DNA of 8,229 nucleotides from Deltaproteobacteria bacterium. Its GTDB lineage: Bacteria; Desulfobacterota; Syntrophia; Syntrophales; UBA5619. Position 1 is the stretch's first letter; every line of letters begins with the position of its first letter. Of this stretch, positions 6,215-8,229 are shown piece by piece. Where the stretch lies: positions 1 through 8,229 of the forward strand of contig JAPLJW010000351.1 in assembly GCA_026388365.1 (NCBI GenBank). Direction: 5' to 3'. The notes below the pieces were generated by a model. The model saw only the letters and a program-made list of their open reading frames with translations. It did not search any database and was not told the DNA's origin. The position numbers were made by a program, and so were the translations under genes.

Positions 6215-6826
6215 ATGACTGTTTGGATTGGAAACCCGGCACCGGATTTCACTGCAGAAGCGTATCACCAGGGTGTGATCAAAACGATCCATCTTACCGA
6301 CTACCGGGGAAAATGGGTCATTCTCTTTTTCTACCCGGCTGACTTCACTTATGTCTGACCCACGGAAATGGCGGCAGTTGCCGTCAAGTATCCTGCTTTT
6401 AAAGAGCTCGAAGCTGAAGTCCTGACACTCAGTGTCGATAGCGTGGCCACACACAAAGAATGGCACGAACGGGAACTTTCTCGAATGGTTCCTGGTGGCG
6501 CCCAGTACCCTATGCTTTCCGACCCAAACGGAAAGATCGGAATTCAATATGGGGTTTATGATTTGGGAAAAAAACTGGATCTTCGTGGCTGGTTTCTCAT
6601 CGACCCCGAAGGAATCATTCAATCCATTGAAGTTTTAGGGATTCCTGTAGGGCGCGATGTATCCGAACTCTTACGGCTACTGCGGGCTTTCCAGCAGTAT
6701 CAAAAAACAGGTGAACTCATCCCTTGCGGCTGGCAGCCCGGAAAGCCCACGTTGCCCAGAGAAGAAGAGGCTGAAAGAATTTCTGGTAAAGTCTGGGAAC
6801 TATGGAAGCCAAGAAACGCTTTTTAA
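6215..6826 (+). CDS. Selenocysteine-containing peroxiredoxin (AhpC/TSA family), TGA read as Sec48
   Basis: Thiol peroxidase reducing hydrogen peroxide and organic hydroperoxides; 203 residues if the TGA at 6356-6358 is read as selenocysteine. The N-terminal [10 protein letters not shown] and [15 protein letters not shown] (33-47) are textbook AhpC/TSA. The TGA stands exactly at the peroxidatic cysteine of the PxxxTxxC motif (Pro41, Thr45, Sec48), and PTEM follows in the same frame as in the usual FVCPTE. Homology continues through [13 protein letters not shown] (72-84), the active-site Arg124 in [11 protein letters not shown], and [12 protein letters not shown] near the end. The only cysteine is Cys171, the likely resolving residue. 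GGAGG sits 8 bases before this ATG. A SECIS-like hairpin follows the TGA. A nonsense-mutated pseudogene is the alternative, but the rest is intact. The C-terminal part alone, from the ATG at 6368, would lack the active site. It is probably cytoplasmic, as no signal peptide is present. Confidence 0.88.
6356..6386 (+). promoter_or_regulatory. Sec UGA codon and bacterial SECIS-like hairpin
   Basis: After the UGA (6356-6358), bases 6369-6375 (UGGCGGC) pair with 6380-6386 (GCCGUCA) in a seven-pair stem containing one G-U pair. The apical loop is AGUU (6376-6379). The loop starts 17 bases after the UGA and has a G in its second position. This fits the published general bacterial SECIS description (small apical loop with an early G, loop roughly 16-37 bases from UGA), and the GU in the loop recalls the SelB-binding loop of E. 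coli fdhF. The hairpin lies inside the coding sequence, as bacterial SECIS elements do. The UGA is followed by C, as in fdhF. Confidence 0.7.
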
Positions 6827-6907
6827 TCAAGAAATCGCCGGTAGGATCCCGACTGGGTGGGTTAGGCGTGAGTTGGGTGTCGGCAAGCAACGAAACAGGG
6901 GTTATCA

Positions 6908-7993
6908 ATGAATGCAGAAGCTTATGATAATCGCGTCCGGGGCGCGCTGTGGGGGATGTTCGTCGGCGACGCACTCGCGATGCCGGTTCACTGGTACTAT
7001 GACGTGGCGGCCTTGCAGCGGGATTTCGGCACGATCCGCGACTACCAAGCGCCCAAGGATTACCATCCCAGTTCCATCATGTCCCTGGCCAGCACCGATC
7101 GCGCTGGCCGAGGCTCCCAGGAAGGCGAGGTCGTCGGTAGCGTGATTCTCAAAGGGAAGAAATCGTTTTGGGGCCGGCCTAACACCCACTATCACCAAGG
7201 AATGCGGCCCGGTGAAAACACCCTGAACTTGCTGTGCGTCCGGGTTCTGATCCGGGCGCTTAACGCGGCCGGACGTTACGACCCGGCGGATTTCCTGCGT
7301 GATTATGTCGCCTTCATGACCGCGCCCAACAGCCACAACGACACCTATGCCGAGTCCTACCACCGGGATTTCTTCGCCAATTACGCCCGCGGCATACCAC
7401 CGGAACGGTGCGCTGGAGCGGAAGGTCACGACACCGCCTCCATCGGTGGTTTGGTCTCGCTGCCACCGGTTATTTTCGCGACGTTGGGAAAATGCGACCG
7501 GAGGGCGGTGGATATGGCGCTGCTGACTCAGTTGCGATTGACCCACCTCTCTCAAAAACTCGAACGCTACGCGCTGGCGCTGGGCGATTTGCTGGTCCGG
7601 CTGCTGCAAGACAAGGATGCGCGGGTCGGACCGCTGGCTTGCACCGCTGCCGAACGGCTGGGATTTCCGGCGGCAGCGGTAGTCGAACGGGTCAGGCGCA
7701 ATCAGCAATCCGATTTGAGCGTAATCGGCGGTATGCTGTCTCCCGCCTGCTACATCGATCAGTCCTTGACGGCGGTGCTGTATCTGGCCGCGCGCTATCC
7801 GGACGACATTGAAGCGGCATTGATAGCCAACGCCAACGCCGGAGGCGATAACTGCCATCGAGGGGCGATTCTGGGCGCCATTTTGGGCGCAGCACTTGGG
7901 TTTGAGGCCATTCCTGAGCGCTGGGCTCAGGGGCTAAGCGCCTGCGATGAGTTGCATCAGGAAATCGATACCTTCGTCGGCCGGTTCGGTTGA
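6908..7993 (+). CDS. Divergent ADP-ribosylglycohydrolase family protein
   Basis: This 361-residue protein has the ARH/DraG all-helical fold signature at both ends: RGALWGMFVGDALAMPVHW (11-29) and NANAGGDNCHRGAILGAILG (308-327). Canonical members use two Mg ions held by an early TDD motif and a late GGDxDT motif to release ADP-ribose from proteins. Here the early site reads PGENT (101-105) and the late one GGDNCHRG, so at least one metal-binding Asp is replaced (Cys at the second Asp position). HDTASIGG (174-181) may supply other ligands. It therefore belongs to a divergent branch whose substrate and even activity are uncertain. The upstream ribosome-binding site is weak (AGGGG about 8 bases before ATG). 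Composition is clearly GC-richer than the export operon, with GCG, CTG and CGG codons favoured, which hints at separate acquisition. The 81-base gap to the peroxiredoxin has no obvious terminator or strong promoter. Confidence 0.85.
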   Translation: MNAEAYDNRVRGALWGMFVGDALAMPVHWYYDVAALQRDFGTIRDYQAPKDYHPSSIMSLASTDRAGRGSQEGEVVGSVILKGKKSFWGRPNTHYHQGMRPGENTLNLLCVRVLIRALNAAGRYDPADFLRDYVAFMTAPNSHNDTYAESYHRDFFANYARGIPPERCAGAEGHDTASIGGLVSLPPVIFATLGKCDRRAVDMALLTQLRLTHLSQKLERYALALGDLLVRLLQDKDARVGPLACTAAERLGFPAAAVVERVRRNQQSDLSVIGGMLSPACYIDQSLTAVLYLAARYPDDIEAALIANANAGGDNCHRGAILGAILGAALGFEAIPERWAQGLSACDELHQEIDTFVGRFG

Positions 7994-8129
7994 ACGCGTT
8001 TGATCAGGTGGCTCGATTAAAAGGTGACTTATGCAGCGCCAAGAGGATTGTTTTGTTTCGGCACCGCGTCTTTTCTCCTCCTGATTGAGCGATCCCCGGT
8101 CGTGCCGTTTCCAATCGACATGCAGGCGA

Positions 8130-8229
8130 TTAAAGGCTCTCCTGACTTCCGATCAGCGGCAAGACGTTCTCGACACTGAAATAAACGATAAACCGATTTT
8201 TGACGTCATAACGCGAGTAATCGCACTTC
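8130..8229 (-). CDS. Possible C-terminal fragment of an unrecognised gene
   Basis: On the minus strand a frame enters from the right edge and stays open for 32 codons to a TAA (complement of 8130-8132). The residues look protein-like (YDVKNRFIVYFSVENVLPLI), with alternating hydrophobic positions suggesting a beta strand. No family is recognised, and a 32-codon open frame can occur by chance. It would converge with the ADP-ribosylglycohydrolase gene. The 136 bases between them (7994-8129) show no clear terminator; a 30-codon minus ORF (8029-8121) there has no other support. Confidence 0.3.
   Translation of the reverse strand, partial: KCDYSRYDVKNRFIVYFSVENVLPLIGSQESL

Noticed and set aside
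6074..6358. Separate 94-residue gene ending at the TGA
   Set aside because: It starts inside the end of the outer-membrane protein gene and stops exactly at the peroxidatic residue. It is the N-terminal part of the selenoprotein with a spurious extension.
6368..6826. Separate 152-residue gene starting at the internal ATG
   Set aside because: It lacks the catalytic loop, the ATG lies inside the SECIS-like region with no ribosome-binding site, and homology is continuous with the upstream frame across the TGA.
6905..7858. Long minus-strand ORF of 317 residues opposite the last gene
   Set aside because: It is antisense to the clearly recognisable ADP-ribosylglycohydrolase gene; its openness follows from the high GC of that gene, and its Gln/Arg-rich translation has no recognisable domain.
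8029..8121. 30-codon minus ORF after the last gene
   Set aside because: Too short, of basic low-information composition, and with only a vague purine stretch upstream of the ATG.
1..8229. CRISPR array, tRNA or rRNA genes
   Set aside because: No regularly spaced direct repeats, and no tRNA cloverleaf or rRNA-like conserved stretch was seen on either strand.

Overview
The window looks like a piece of an anaerobic or facultatively anaerobic Gram-negative bacterial chromosome. A delta-proteobacterial or Desulfobacterota-type host is my best guess. The evidence is an outer-membrane lipoprotein with a clear lipobox, a periplasm-spanning ABC export system, and a peroxiredoxin gene that needs selenocysteine insertion. 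Base composition is mixed: the central operon is moderate in GC, while the last gene is visibly GC-richer.

Layout. Positions 2-175 hold the C-terminal end of a SOUL/HBP-type haem-binding protein. Positions 176-567 hold no convincing gene. Positions 568-1094 on the minus strand are a broken bile-acid/sodium symporter (BASS) family gene, with a one-base frameshift and an apparent internal deletion. Positions 1095-1541 hold a small inverted-repeat element of MITE type, a possible gene scrap, and a near-consensus sigma-70 promoter whose -35 box lies inside a perfect 7-3-7 palindrome. That promoter drives a four-gene plus-strand export operon: FtsX/MacB/DevC-type permease (1542-2702), ATPase (2713-3420), HlyD-type membrane fusion protein (3548-4651) and NodT-type outer-membrane efflux lipoprotein (4648-6096). 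Together they would form one tripartite inner membrane/periplasm/outer membrane pump. The substrate cannot be read from the sequence.

The main discovery is downstream. Positions 6215-6826 encode an AhpC/TSA-type peroxiredoxin whose peroxidatic cysteine codon is an in-frame TGA (6356-6358, residue 48). Homology is continuous on both sides of the TGA. A seven-pair hairpin with an AGUU apical loop starts 10 nt after it, which fits a bacterial SECIS element. A standard gene finder would split this into two meaningless ORFs or start it at the internal ATG at 6368. It is best read as a selenoprotein with Sec48 and a single cysteine, Cys171. Selenocysteine peroxiredoxins are a known class, so the novelty lies in this member and its context.

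The window closes with a divergent ADP-ribosylglycohydrolase family protein (6908-7993), in which the usual metal-binding motifs are replaced by ENT and GGDNCHRG. After it comes a possible C-terminal fragment of a minus-strand gene at the edge (8130-8229).
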